A DNA stretch of 64,000 nucleotides from contig OU696576.1 of NCBI GenBank assembly GCA_916048095.2, forward strand, positions 10,659,058 to 10,723,057, in the 5' to 3' direction. The stretch is from Sacculina carcini (Eukaryota > Arthropoda > Thecostraca > Sacculinidae). This document shows, in pieces, positions 23,011-37,900 of this stretch. Every line of letters starts with the position of its first letter. Position 1 is the stretch's first letter. A program made the translations under genes and the position numbers. The notes beneath the pieces were generated by a model. It searched no databases. It saw nothing but the letters and a program-made list of their open reading frames with translations, and was not told the DNA's origin.

Positions 23011-26000
23011 TTAGGTAACACTTGGGTAACACTTAGGTAACACTTGGGTAACACTTAGGGCACACTTAGGTAACAGTTAGGGTACACTTAGGGCACACTT
23101 AGGGCACACTTAGGTAACACTTAGGTAACACTTAGGTAACACTTATGTAACACTTAGGTAACACTTAGGTAACACTTAGGTAACACTTAGGGCACACTTA
23201 GGTAACACTTAGGGCACACTTAGGTAACACTTAGGGCACACTTAGGTAACACTTAGGGCACACTTAGGTAACACTTAGGGCACACTTAGGTAACACTTGG
23301 GTAACACTTAGGTAACACTTAGGTAACACTTAGGTAACACTTAGGGTACACTTAGGCTACACTTAGGTAACACTTAGGGCACACTTAGGTAACACTTAGG
23401 TAACACTTAGGGCACACTTAGGTAACACTTAGGGCACACTTAGGTAACACTTAGGGCACACTTAGGTAACACTTAGGGCACACTTAGGTAACACTTAGGG
23501 CACACTTAGGTAACACTTAGGGCACACTTAGGTTACACTTAGGGCACACTTAGGGCACACTTAGATAACACTTAGGGCACACTTAGGTAACACTTAGGTA
23601 ACACTTAGGGCACACTTAGGTAACACTTAGGTAACACTTAGGTAACACTTAGGGCACACTTAGGTAACACTTAGGGCACACTTAGGTTACACTTAGGGCA
23701 CACTTAGGGCACACTTAGATAACACTTAGGGCACACTTAGGTAACACTTAGGTAACACTTAGGTAACACTTAGGTAACACTTAGGTAACACTTAGGTAAC
23801 ACTTAGGTAACACTTAGGTAACACTTAGGTAACACTTAGATAACACTTAGGTAACACTTAGGTAACACTTAGGGCACACTTAGGTAACACTTAGGTAACA
23901 CTTAGGGCACACTTAGGTAACACTTAGGGCACACTTAGGGCACACTTAGGACACACTTAGGTAACACTTGGGTAACACTTAGGTAACACTTAGGTAACAC
24001 TTAGGTAACACTTAGGTAACACTTAGGTAACACTTAGGGCACACTTAGGGCACACTTAGGGCACACTTAGGGCACACTTAGGGCACACTTAGGGCACACT
24101 TAGGTAACACTTAGGGCACACTTAGGTAACACTTAGGTAACACTTAGGTAACACTTAGGGTACACTTAGGTAACACTTAGGGCACACTTAGGTAACACTT
24201 AGGTAACACTTAGGTAACACTTAGGGCACACTTAGGGCACACTTAGGGCACACTTAGGTAACACTTAGGGCACACTTAGGTAACACTTAGGTAACACTTA
24301 GGGCACACTTAGGTAACACTTAGGTAACACTTAGGTAACACTTAGGGCACACTTAGGTAACACTTAGGGCACACTTAGGTTACACTTAGGGCACACTTAG
24401 GGCACACTTAGATAACACTTAGGGCACACTTAGGTAACACTTAGGTAACACTTAGGTAACACTTAGGTAACACTTAGGTAACACTTAGGTAACACTTAGG
24501 GCACACTTAGGTTACACTTAGGGCACACTTAGGGCACACTTAGATAACACTTAGGGCACACTTAGGTAACACTTAGGTAACACTTAGGTAACACTTAGGT
24601 AACACTTAGGTAACACTTAGGTAACACTTAGGGCACACTTAGGTAACACTTATGGCACACTTAGGTAACACTTAGGTAACACTTAGGTAACACTTGGGTA
24701 ACACTTAGGTAACACTTAGGGCACACTTAGGTAACACTTAGGTAACACTTAGGTAACACTTAGGTAACACTTAGGTAACACTTAGGTAACACTTAGGGCA
24801 CACTTAGGGCACACTTAGGTTACACTTAGGGCACACTTAGGGCACACTTAGATAACACTTAGGGCACACTTAGGTAACACTTAGGTAACACTTAGGTAAC
24901 ACTTAGGTAACACTTAGGTAACACTTAGGTAACACTTAGGTAACACTTAGGGCACACTTAGGTAACACTTAGGTAACACTTAGGTAACACTTAGGGCACA
25001 CTTAGGTAACACTTAGGGCACACTTAGGTTACACTTAGGGCACACTTAGGGCACACTTAGGTAACACTTAGGTAACACTTAGGTAACACTTAGGTAACAC
25101 TTGGGTAACACTTAGGTAACACTTAGGTAACACTTAGGTAACACTTAGGTAACACTTAGGGCACACTTAGGTAACACTTAGGGCACACTTAGGTAACACT
25201 TAGGGCACACTTAGGGCACACTTAGGGCAAACTTGGGTAACACTTAGGTAACACTTGGGTAACACTTAGGGCACACTTAGGTAACACTTAGGTAACACTT
25301 GGGTAACACTTAGGTAACACTTAGGTAACACTTAGGTAACACTTAGGTAACACTTAGGGCACACTTAGGTAACACTTAGGGCACACTTAGGTAACACTTA
25401 GGGCACACTTAGGGCACACTTAGGGCAAACTTGGGTAACACTTAGGTAACACTTAGGTAACACTTAGGTAACACTTAGGCTACACTTAGGTAACACTTAG
25501 GGCACACTTAGGTAACACTTAGGGCACACTTAGGTAACACTTAGGTAACACTTATGTAACACTTAGGTAACACTTAGGTAACACTTAGGTAACACTTAGG
25601 TAACACTTAGGTAACACTTAGGTAACACTTAGGTAACACTTAGGTAACACTTAGGTAACACTTAGGTAACACTTAGGTAACACTTATGTAACACTTAGGT
25701 AACACTTGGGTAACACTTAGGGCACACTTAGGTAACACTTAGGTAACACTTGGGTAACACTTAGGTAACACTTAGGTAACACTTAGGTAACACTTAGGTA
25801 ACACTTAGATAACACTTAGGTAACACTTAGGTAACACTTAGGGCACACTTAGGTAACACTTAGGTAACACTTAGGGCACACTTAGGGCACACTTAGGGCA
25901 CACTTAGATAACACTTAGGGCACACTTAGGTAACACTTAGGTAACACTTAGGTAACACTTAGGTAACACTTAGGTAACACTTAGGTAACACTTAGGTAAC

Positions 26001-29000
26001 ACTTAGGTAACACTTAGGTAACACTTAGATAACACTTAGGTAACACTTAGGTAACACTTAGGGCACACTTAGGTAACACTTAGGTAACACTTAGGGTACA
26101 CTTAGGCTACACTTAGGTAACACTTAGGGCACACTTAGGTAACACTTAGGTAACACTTAGGTAACACTTAGGTAACACTTAGGGCACACTTAGGTAACAC
26201 TTAGGGCACACTTAGGTTACACTTAGGGCACACTTAGGGCACACTTAGATAACACTTAGGGCACACTTAGGTAACACTTAGGTAACACTTAGGTAACACT
26301 TAGGTAACACTTAGGTAACACTTAGGTAACACTTAGGGCACACTTAGGTTACACTTAGGGCACACTTAGGGCACACTTAGATAACACTTAGGGCACACTT
26401 AGGTAACACTTAGGTAACACTTAGGTAACACTTAGGTAACACTTAGGTAACACTTAGGTAACACTTAGGGCACACTTAGGTAACACTTATGGCACACTTA
26501 GGTAACACTTAGGTAACACTTAGGTAACACTTGGGTAACACTTAGGTAACACTTAGGGCACACTTAGGTAACACTTAGGTAACACTTAGGGCACACTTAG
26601 GTAACACTTAGGGCACACTTAGGTAACACTTAGGGCACACTTAGGGCACACTTAGGGCACACTTAGGTAACACTTAGGGCACACTTAGGTAACACTTAGG
26701 TAACACTTAGGTAACACTTAGGGCACACTTAGGTAACACTTAGGTAACATTTAGGTAACACTTAGGTAACACTTAGGTAACACTTAGGTAACACTTAGGT
26801 AACACTTAGGTAACACTTAGGTAACACTTAGGTAACACTTAGGTAACACTTAGGTAACACTTAGGTAACACTTAGGTAACACTTAGGTAACACTTATGTA
26901 ACACTTAGGTAACACTTGGGTAACACTTAGGGCACACTTAGGTAACACTTAGGTAACACTTGGGTAACACTTAGGTAACACTTAGGTAACACTTAGGTAA
27001 CACTTAGGTAACACTTAGATAACACTTAGGTAACACTTAGGTAACACTTAGGGCACACTTAGGTAACACTTAGGTAACACTTAGGGCACACTTAGGGCAC
27101 ACTTAGGGCACACTTAGATAACACTTAGGGCACACTTAGGTAACACTTAGGTAACACTTAGGTAACACTTAGGTAACACTTAGGTAACACTTAGGTAACA
27201 CTTAGGTAACACTTAGGTAACACTTAGGTAACACTTAGATAACACTTAGGTAACACTTAGGTAACACTTAGGGCACACTTAGGTAACACTTAGGTAACAC
27301 TTAGGGTACACTTAGGCTACACTTAGGTAACACTTAGGGCACACTTAGGTAACACTTAGGTAACACTTAGGTAACACTTAGGTAACACTTAGGGCACACT
27401 TAGGTAACACTTAGGGCACACTTAGGTTACACTTAGGGCACACTTAGGGCACACTTAGATAACACTTAGGGCACACTTAGGTAACACTTAGGTAACACTT
27501 AGGTAACACTTAGGTAACACTTAGGTAACACTTAGGTAACACTTAGGGCACACTTAGGTTACACTTAGGGCACACTTAGGGCACACTTAGATAACACTTA
27601 GGGCACACTTAGGTAACACTTAGGTAACACTTAGGTAACACTTAGGTAACACTTAGGTAACACTTAGGTAACACTTAGGGCACACTTAGGTAACACTTAT
27701 GGCACACTTAGGTAACACTTAGGTAACACTTAGGTAACACTTGGGTAACACTTAGGTAACACTTAGGGCACACTTAGGTAACACTTAGGTAACACTTAGG
27801 GCACACTTAGGTAACACTTAGGGCACACTTAGGTAACACTTAGGGCACACTTAGGGCACACTTAGGGCACACTTAGGTAACACTTAGGGCACACTTAGGT
27901 AACACTTAGGTAACACTTAGGTAACACTTAGGGCACACTTAGGTAACACTTAGGTAACATTTAGGTAACACTTAGGTAACACTTAGGTAACACTTAGGTA
28001 ACACTTAGGTAACACTTAGGTAACACTTAGGTAACACTTAGGTAACACTTAGGTAACACTTATGTAACACTTAGGTAACACTTGGGTAACACTTAGGGCA
28101 CACTTAGGTAACACTTAGGTAACACTTGGGTAACACTTAGGTAACACTTAGGTAACACTTAGGTAACACTTAGGTAACACTTAGGGCACACTTAGGTAAC
28201 ACTTAGGGCACACTTAGGTAACACTTAGGGCACACTTAGGGCACACTTAGGGCAAACTTGGGTAACACTTAGGTAACACTTAGGTAACACTTAGGTAACA
28301 CTTAGGCTACACTTAGGTAACACTTAGGGCACACTTAGGTAACACTTAGGTAACACTTAGGTAACACTTAGGTAACACTTAGGTAACACTTAGGTAACAC
28401 TTAGGTAACACTTAGATAACACTTAGGTAACACTTAGGTAACACTTAGGGCACACTTAGGTAACACTTAGGTAACACTTAGGGCACACTTAGGTAACACT
28501 TAGGGCACACTTAGGGCACACTTAGGACACACTTAGGTAACACTTGGGTAACACTTAGGTAACACTTGGGTAACACTTAGGGCACACTTAGGTAACAGTT
28601 AGGGTACACTTAGGGCACACTTAGGGCACACTTAGGTAACACTTAGGTAACACTTAGGTAACACTTATGTAACACTTAGGTAACACTTAGGTAACACTTA
28701 GGTAACACTTATGTAACACTTAGGTAACACTTAGGTAACACTTAGGTAACACTTAGGGCACACTTAGGGCACACTTAGGTTACACTTAGGGCACACTTAG
28801 GGCACACTTAGGTTACACTTAGGGCACACTTAGGGCACACTTAGATAACACTTAGGGCACACTTAGGTAACACTTAGGTAACACTTAGGTAACACTTAGG
28901 TAACACTTAGGTAACACTTAGGGCACACTTAGGTAACACTTAGGGCACACTTAGGTAACACTTATGGCACACTTAGGTAACACTTAGGTAACACTTGGGT

Positions 29001-32000
29001 AACACTTAGGTAACACTTGGGTAACACTTAGGGCACACTTAGGTAACAGTTAGGGTACACTTAGGGCACACTTAGGGCACACTTAGGTAACACTTAGGTA
29101 ACACTTAGGTAACACTTATGTAACACTTAGGTAACACTTAGGTAACACTTAGGTAACACTTAGGGCACACTTAGGTAACACTTAGGGCACACTTAGGTAA
29201 CACTTAGGGCACACTTAGGTAACACTTAGGGCACACTTAGGTAACACTTAGGGCACACTTAGGTAACACTTGGGTAACACTTAGGTAACACTTAGGTAAC
29301 ACTTAGGTAACACTTAGGGTACACTTAGGCTACACTTAGGTAACACTTAGGGCACACTTAGGTAACACTTAGGTAACACTTAGGGCACACTTAGGTAACA
29401 CTTAGGGCACACTTAGGTAACACTTAGGGCACACTTAGGTAACACTTAGGGCACACTTAGGTAACACTTAGGGCACACTTAGGTAACACTTAGGGCACAC
29501 TTAGGTTACACTTAGGGCACACTTAGGGCACACTTAGATAACACTTAGGGCACACTTAGGTAACACTTAGGTAACACTTAGGGCACACTTAGGTAACACT
29601 TAGGTAACACTTAGGTAACACTTAGGGCACACTTAGGTAACACTTAGGGCACACTTAGGTTACACTTAGGGCACACTTAGGGCACACTTAGATAACACTT
29701 AGGGCACACTTAGGTAACACTTAGGTAACACTTAGGTAACACTTAGGTAACACTTAGGTAACACTTAGGTAACACTTAGGTAACACTTAGGTAACACTTA
29801 GGTAACACTTAGATAACACTTAGGTAACACTTAGGTAACACTTAGGGCACACTTAGGTAACACTTAGGTAACACTTAGGGCACACTTAGGTAACACTTAG
29901 GGCACACTTAGGGCACACTTAGGACACACTTAGGTAACACTTGGGTAACACTTAGGTAACACTTAGGTAACACTTAGGTAACACTTAGGTAACACTTAGG
30001 TAACACTTAGGGCACACTTAGGGCACACTTAGGGCACACTTAGGGCACACTTAGGGCACACTTAGGGCACACTTAGGTAACACTTAGGGCACACTTAGGT
30101 AACACTTAGGTAACACTTAGGTAACACTTAGGGTACACTTAGGTAACACTTAGGGCACACTTAGGTAACACTTAGGTAACACTTAGGTAACACTTAGGGC
30201 ACACTTAGGGCACACTTAGGGCACACTTAGGTAACACTTAGGGCACACTTAGGTAACACTTAGGTAACACTTAGGGCACACTTAGGTAACACTTAGGTAA
30301 CACTTAGGTAACACTTAGGGCACACTTAGGTAACACTTAGGGCACACTTAGGTTACACTTAGGGCACACTTAGGGCACACTTAGATAACACTTAGGGCAC
30401 ACTTAGGTAACACTTAGGTAACACTTAGGTAACACTTAGGTAACACTTAGGTAACACTTAGGTAACACTTAGGGCACACTTAGGTTACACTTAGGGCACA
30501 CTTAGGGCACACTTAGATAACACTTAGGGCACACTTAGGTAACACTTAGGTAACACTTAGGTAACACTTAGGTAACACTTAGGTAACACTTAGGTAACAC
30601 TTAGGGCACACTTAGGTAACACTTATGGCACACTTAGGTAACACTTAGGTAACACTTAGGTAACACTTGGGTAACACTTAGGTAACACTTAGGGCACACT
30701 TAGGTAACACTTAGGTAACACTTAGGTAACACTTAGGTAACACTTAGGTAACACTTAGGTAACACTTAGGGCACACTTAGGGCACACTTAGGTTACACTT
30801 AGGGCACACTTAGGGCACACTTAGATAACACTTAGGGCACACTTAGGTAACACTTAGGTAACACTTAGGTAACACTTAGGTAACACTTAGGTAACACTTA
30901 GGTAACACTTAGGTAACACTTAGGGCACACTTAGGTAACACTTAGGTAACACTTAGGTAACACTTAGGGCACACTTAGGTAACACTTAGGGCACACTTAG
31001 GTTACACTTAGGGCACACTTAGGGCACACTTAGGTAACACTTAGGTAACACTTAGGTAACACTTAGGTAACACTTGGGTAACACTTAGGTAACACTTAGG
31101 TAACACTTAGGTAACACTTAGGTAACACTTAGGGCACACTTAGGTAACACTTAGGGCACACTTAGGTAACACTTAGGGCACACTTAGGGCACACTTAGGG
31201 CAAACTTGGGTAACACTTAGGTAACACTTGGGTAACACTTAGGGCACACTTAGGTAACACTTAGGTAACACTTGGGTAACACTTAGGTAACACTTAGGTA
31301 ACACTTAGGTAACACTTAGGTAACACTTAGGGCACACTTAGGTAACACTTAGGGCACACTTAGGTAACACTTAGGGCACACTTAGGGCACACTTAGGGCA
31401 AACTTGGGTAACACTTAGGTAACACTTAGGTAACACTTAGGTAACACTTAGGCTACACTTAGGTAACACTTAGGGCACACTTAGGTAACACTTAGGGCAC
31501 ACTTAGGTAACACTTAGGTAACACTTATGTAACACTTAGGTAACACTTAGGTAACACTTAGGTAACACTTAGGTAACACTTAGGTAACACTTAGGTAACA
31601 CTTAGGTAACACTTAGGTAACACTTAGGTAACACTTAGGTAACACTTAGGTAACACTTATGTAACACTTAGGTAACACTTGGGTAACACTTAGGGCACAC
31701 TTAGGTAACACTTAGGTAACACTTGGGTAACACTTAGGTAACACTTAGGTAACACTTAGGTAACACTTAGGTAACACTTAGATAACACTTAGGTAACACT
31801 TAGGTAACACTTAGGGCACACTTAGGTAACACTTAGGTAACACTTAGGGCACACTTAGGGCACACTTAGGGCACACTTAGATAACACTTAGGGCACACTT
31901 AGGTAACACTTAGGTAACACTTAGGTAACACTTAGGTAACACTTAGGTAACACTTAGGTAACACTTAGGTAACACTTAGGTAACACTTAGGTAACACTTA

Positions 32001-34920
32001 GATAACACTTAGGTAACACTTAGGTAACACTTAGGGCACACTTAGGTAACACTTAGGTAACACTTAGGGTACACTTAGGCTACACTTAGGTAACACTTAG
32101 GGCACACTTAGGTAACACTTAGGTAACACTTAGGTAACACTTAGGTAACACTTAGGGCACACTTAGGTAACACTTAGGGCACACTTAGGTTACACTTAGG
32201 GCACACTTAGGGCACACTTAGATAACACTTAGGGCACACTTAGGTAACACTTAGGTAACACTTAGGTAACACTTAGGTAACACTTAGGTAACACTTAGGT
32301 AACACTTAGGGCACACTTAGGTTACACTTAGGGCACACTTAGGGCACACTTAGATAACACTTAGGGCACACTTAGGTAACACTTAGGTAACACTTAGGTA
32401 ACACTTAGGTAACACTTAGGTAACACTTAGGTAACACTTAGGGCACACTTAGGTAACACTTATGGCACACTTAGGTAACACTTAGGTAACACTTAGGTAA
32501 CACTTGGGTAACACTTAGGTAACACTTAGGGCACACTTAGGTAACACTTAGGTAACACTTAGGGCACACTTAGGTAACACTTAGGGCACACTTAGGTAAC
32601 ACTTAGGGCACACTTAGGGCACACTTAGGGCACACTTAGGTAACACTTAGGGCACACTTAGGTAACACTTAGGTAACACTTAGGTAACACTTAGGGCACA
32701 CTTAGGTAACACTTAGGTAACATTTAGGTAACACTTAGGTAACACTTAGGTAACACTTAGGTAACACTTAGGTAACACTTAGGTAACACTTAGGTAACAC
32801 TTAGGTAACACTTAGGTAACACTTAGGTAACACTTAGGTAACACTTAGGTAACACTTAGGTAACACTTATGTAACACTTAGGTAACACTTGGGTAACACT
32901 TAGGGCACACTTAGGTAACACTTAGGTAACACTTGGGTAACACTTAGGTAACACTTAGGTAACACTTAGGTAACACTTAGGTAACACTTAGATAACACTT
33001 AGGTAACACTTAGGTAACACTTAGGGCACACTTAGGTAACACTTAGGTAACACTTAGGGCACACTTAGGGCACACTTAGGGCACACTTAGATAACACTTA
33101 GGGCACACTTAGGTAACACTTAGGTAACACTTAGGTAACACTTAGGTAACACTTAGGTAACACTTAGGTAACACTTAGGTAACACTTAGGTAACACTTAG
33201 GTAACACTTAGATAACACTTAGGTAACACTTAGGTAACACTTAGGGCACACTTAGGTAACACTTAGGTAACACTTAGGGTACACTTAGGCTACACTTAGG
33301 TAACACTTAGGGCACACTTAGGTAACACTTAGGTAACACTTAGGTAACACTTAGGTAACACTTAGGGCACACTTAGGTAACACTTAGGGCACACTTAGGT
33401 TACACTTAGGGCACACTTAGGGCACACTTAGATAACACTTAGGGCACACTTAGGTAACACTTAGGTAACACTTAGGTAACACTTAGGTAACACTTAGGTA
33501 ACACTTAGGTAACACTTAGGGCACACTTAGGTTACACTTAGGGCACACTTAGGGCACACTTAGATAACACTTAGGGCACACTTAGGTAACACTTAGGTAA
33601 CACTTAGGTAACACTTAGGTAACACTTAGGTAACACTTAGGTAACACTTAGGGCACACTTAGGTAACACTTATGGCACACTTAGGTAACACTTAGGTAAC
33701 ACTTAGGTAACACTTGGGTAACACTTAGGTAACACTTAGGGCACACTTAGGTAACACTTAGGTAACACTTAGGGCACACTTAGGTAACACTTAGGGCACA
33801 CTTAGGTAACACTTAGGGCACACTTAGGGCACACTTAGGGCACACTTAGGTAACACTTAGGGCACACTTAGGTAACACTTAGGTAACACTTAGGTAACAC
33901 TTAGGGCACACTTAGGTAACACTTAGGTAACATTTAGGTAACACTTAGGTAACACTTAGGTAACACTTAGGTAACACTTAGGTAACACTTAGGTAACACT
34001 TAGGTAACACTTAGGTAACACTTAGGTAACACTTATGTAACACTTAGGTAACACTTGGGTAACACTTAGGGCACACTTAGGTAACACTTAGGTAACACTT
34101 GGGTAACACTTAGGTAACACTTAGGTAACACTTAGGTAACACTTAGGTAACACTTAGGGCACACTTAGGTAACACTTAGGGCACACTTAGGTAACACTTA
34201 GGGCACACTTAGGGCACACTTAGGGCAAACTTGGGTAACACTTAGGTAACACTTAGGTAACACTTAGGTAACACTTAGGCTACACTTAGGTAACACTTAG
34301 GGCACACTTAGGTAACACTTAGGTAACACTTAGGTAACACTTAGGTAACACTTAGGTAACACTTAGGTAACACTTAGGTAACACTTAGATAACACTTAGG
34401 TAACACTTAGGTAACACTTAGGGCACACTTAGGTAACACTTAGGTAACACTTAGGGCACACTTAGGTAACACTTAGGGCACACTTAGGGCACACTTAGGA
34501 CACACTTAGGTAACACTTGGGTAACACTTAGGTAACACTTGGGTAACACTTAGGGCACACTTAGGTAACAGTTAGGGTACACTTAGGGCACACTTAGGGC
34601 ACACTTAGGTAACACTTAGGTAACACTTAGGTAACACTTATGTAACACTTAGGTAACACTTAGGTAACACTTAGGTAACACTTATGTAACACTTAGGTAA
34701 CACTTAGGTAACACTTAGGTAACACTTAGGGCACACTTAGGGCACACTTAGGTTACACTTAGGGCACACTTAGGGCACACTTAGGTTACACTTAGGGCAC
34801 ACTTAGGGCACACTTAGATAACACTTAGGGCACACTTAGGTAACACTTAGGTAACACTTAGGTAACACTTAGGTAACACTTAGGTAACACTTAGGGCACA
34901 CTTAGGTAACACTTAGGGCA
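22905..34920. repeat. Tandem duplication of a ~5.97-kb satellite block (543 monomers)
   Basis: Rare monomers recur at a constant offset of 5,973 bp (543 x 11). Examples are the TTATG step at 26894 and 32867 and at 28060 and 34033, the GGGTAC/GGCTAC pair at 26094 and 32067, the GGGCAAACTTG monomer at 28250 and 34223, and the CAGTT variant at 28596 and 34569. Matching fails to the left of about 22905/28880 and to the right of about 28950/34920, so the copies are directly adjacent. I compared checkpoints by eye, not every base. Confidence 0.85.
25801..28210. repeat. 1,210-bp (110-monomer) tandem doublet
   Basis: The text from 25801 repeats from 27011, and the GGGTAC/GGCTAC pair lies at 26094 and 27304. 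Towards the end the second copy is four A monomers shorter (TTATG offset 1,166 bp), so run length of A monomers is what varies. The same doublet appears about 5.97 kb later at roughly 31774-34180 (marker pair at 32067 and 33277). Confidence 0.85.
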
Positions 34921-37900
34921 CACGTAGGTAACACTTAGGGCACACTTAGGTAACACTTAGGGCACACTTAGGTAACACTTAGGGCACACTTAGGTTACAC
35001 TTAGGGCACACTTAGGGCACACTTAGATAACACTTAGGGCATACTTAGGTAACACTTAGGTAACACTTAGGTAACACTTAGGTAACACTTAGGTAACACT
35101 TAGGTAACACTTAGGGCACACTTAGGTTACACTTAGGGCACACTTAGGGCACACTTAGATAACACTTAGGGCACACTTAGGTAACACTTAGGTAACACTT
35201 AGGTAACACTTAGGTAACACTTAGGTAACACTTAGGGCACACTTAGGTAACACTTATGGCACACTTAGGTAACACTTAGGTAACACTTAGGTAACACTTG
35301 GGTAACACTTAGGTAACACTTAGGTAACACTTAGGTAACACTTAGGGTACACTTAGGCTACACTTAGGTAACACTTAGGGCACACTTAGGTAACACTTAG
35401 GTAACACTTAGGGCACACTTAGGTAACACTTAGGGCACACTTAGGTAACACTTAGGGCACACTTAGGTAACACTTAGGGCACACTTAGGTAACACTTAGG
35501 GCACACTTAGGTAACACTTAGGGCACACTTAGGTAACACTTAGGGCACACTTAGGTAACACTTAGGGCACACTTAGGGCACACTTAGGGCACACTTAGGT
35601 AACACTTAGGGCACACTTAGGTAACACTTAGGTAACACTTAGGTAACACTTAGGGCACACTTAGGTAACACTTAGGTAACACTTATGTAACACTTAGGTA
35701 ACACTTAGGTAACACTTAGGTAACACTTAGGTAACACTTAGGTAACACTTAGGTAACACTTAGGTAACACTTAGGTAACACTTAGGTAACACTTAGGTAA
35801 CACTTAGGTAACACTTAGGTAACACTTATGTAACACTTAGGTAACACTTGGGTAACACTTAGGGCACACTTAGGTAACACTTAGGTAACACTTGGGTAAC
35901 ACTTAGGTAACACTTAGGTAACACTTAGGTAACACTTAGGTAACACTTAGATAACACTTAGGTAACACTTAGGTAACACTTAGGGCACACTTAGGTAACA
36001 CTTAGGTAACACTTAGGGCACACTTAGGTAACACTTAGGGCACACTTAGGGCACACTTAGGACACACTTAGGTAACACTTGGGTAACACTTAGGTAACAC
36101 TTGGGTAACACTTAGGGCACACTTAGGTAACAGTTAGGGTACACTTAGGGCACACTTAGGGCACACTTAGGTAACACTTAGGTAACACTTAGGTAACACT
36201 TATGTAACACTTAGGTAACACTTAGGTAACACTTAGGTAACACTTAGGGCACACTTAGGGCACACTTAGGTTACACTTAGGGCACACTTAGGGCACACTT
36301 AGATAACACTTAGGGCACACTTAGGTAACACTTAGGTAACACTTAGGTAACACTTAGGTAACACTTAGGTAACACTTAGGGCACACTTAGGTAACACTTA
36401 TGGCACACTTAGGTAACACTTGGGTAACACTTAGGTAACACTTAGGTAACACTTAGGGCACACTTAGGTAACACTTAGGGCACACTTAGGTTACACTTAG
36501 GGCACACTTAGGGCACACTTAGGGCACACTTAGGGCACACTTAGGTAACACTTAGGGCACACTTAGGTAACACTTAGGTAACACTTAGGGCACACTTAGG
36601 TAACACTTAGGTAACACTTAGGTAACACTTAGGGCACACTTAGGTAACACTTAGGGCACACTTAGGTAACACTTATGGCACACTTAGGTAACACTTAGGT
36701 AACACTTAGGTAACACTTGGGTAACACTTAGGTAACACTTAGGTAACACTTAGGTAACACTTAGGGTACACTTAGGCTACACTTAGGTAACACTTAGGGC
36801 ACACTTAGGTAACACTTAGGTAACACTTAGGGCACACTTAGGTAACACTTAGGGCACACTTAGGTAACACTTAGGGCACACTTAGGTAACACTTAGGGCA
36901 CACTTAGGTAACACTTAGGGCACACTTAGGTAACACTTAGGGCACACTTAGGTTACACTTAGGGCACACTTAGGGCACACTTAGATAACACTTAGGGCAC
37001 ACTTAGGTAACACTTAGGTAACACTTAGGGCACACTTAGGTAACACTTAGGTAACACTTAGGTAACACTTAGGGCACACTTAGGTAACACTTAGGGCACA
37101 CTTAGGTTACACTTAGGGCACACTTAGGGCACACTTAGATAACACTTAGGGCACACTTAGGTAACACTTAGGTAACACTTAGGTAACACTTAGGTAACAC
37201 TTAGGTAACACTTAGGTAACACTTAGGTAACACTTAGGTAACACTTAGGTAACACTTAGGTAACACTTAGGTAACACTTAGGTAACACTTGGGTAACACT
37301 TAGGGCACACTTAGGTAACACTTAGGTAACACTTGGGTAACACTTAGGTAACACTTAGGTAACACTTAGGTAACACTTAGGTAACACTTAGGGCACACTT
37401 AGGTAACACTTAGGGCACACTTAGGTAACACTTAGGGCACACTTAGGGCACACTTAGGGCAAACTTGGGTAACACTTAGGTAACACTTAGGTAACACTTA
37501 GGTAACACTTAGGCTACACTTAGGTAACACTTAGGGCACACTTAGGTAACACTTAGGTAACACTTAGGTAACACTTAGGTAACACTTAGGTAACACTTAG
37601 GTAACACTTAGATAACACTTAGGTAACACTTAGGTAACACTTAGGGCACACTTAGGTAACACTTAGGTAACACTTAGGGCACACTTAGGTAACACTTAGG
37701 GCACACTTAGGGCACACTTAGGACACACTTAGGTAACACTTGGGTAACACTTAGGTAACACTTAGGTAACACTTAGGTAACACTTAGGTAACACTTAGGT
37801 AACACTTAGGGCACACTTAGGGCACACTTAGGGCACACTTAGGGCACACTTAGGGCACACTTAGGGCACACTTAGGTAACACTTAGGGCACACTTAGGTA

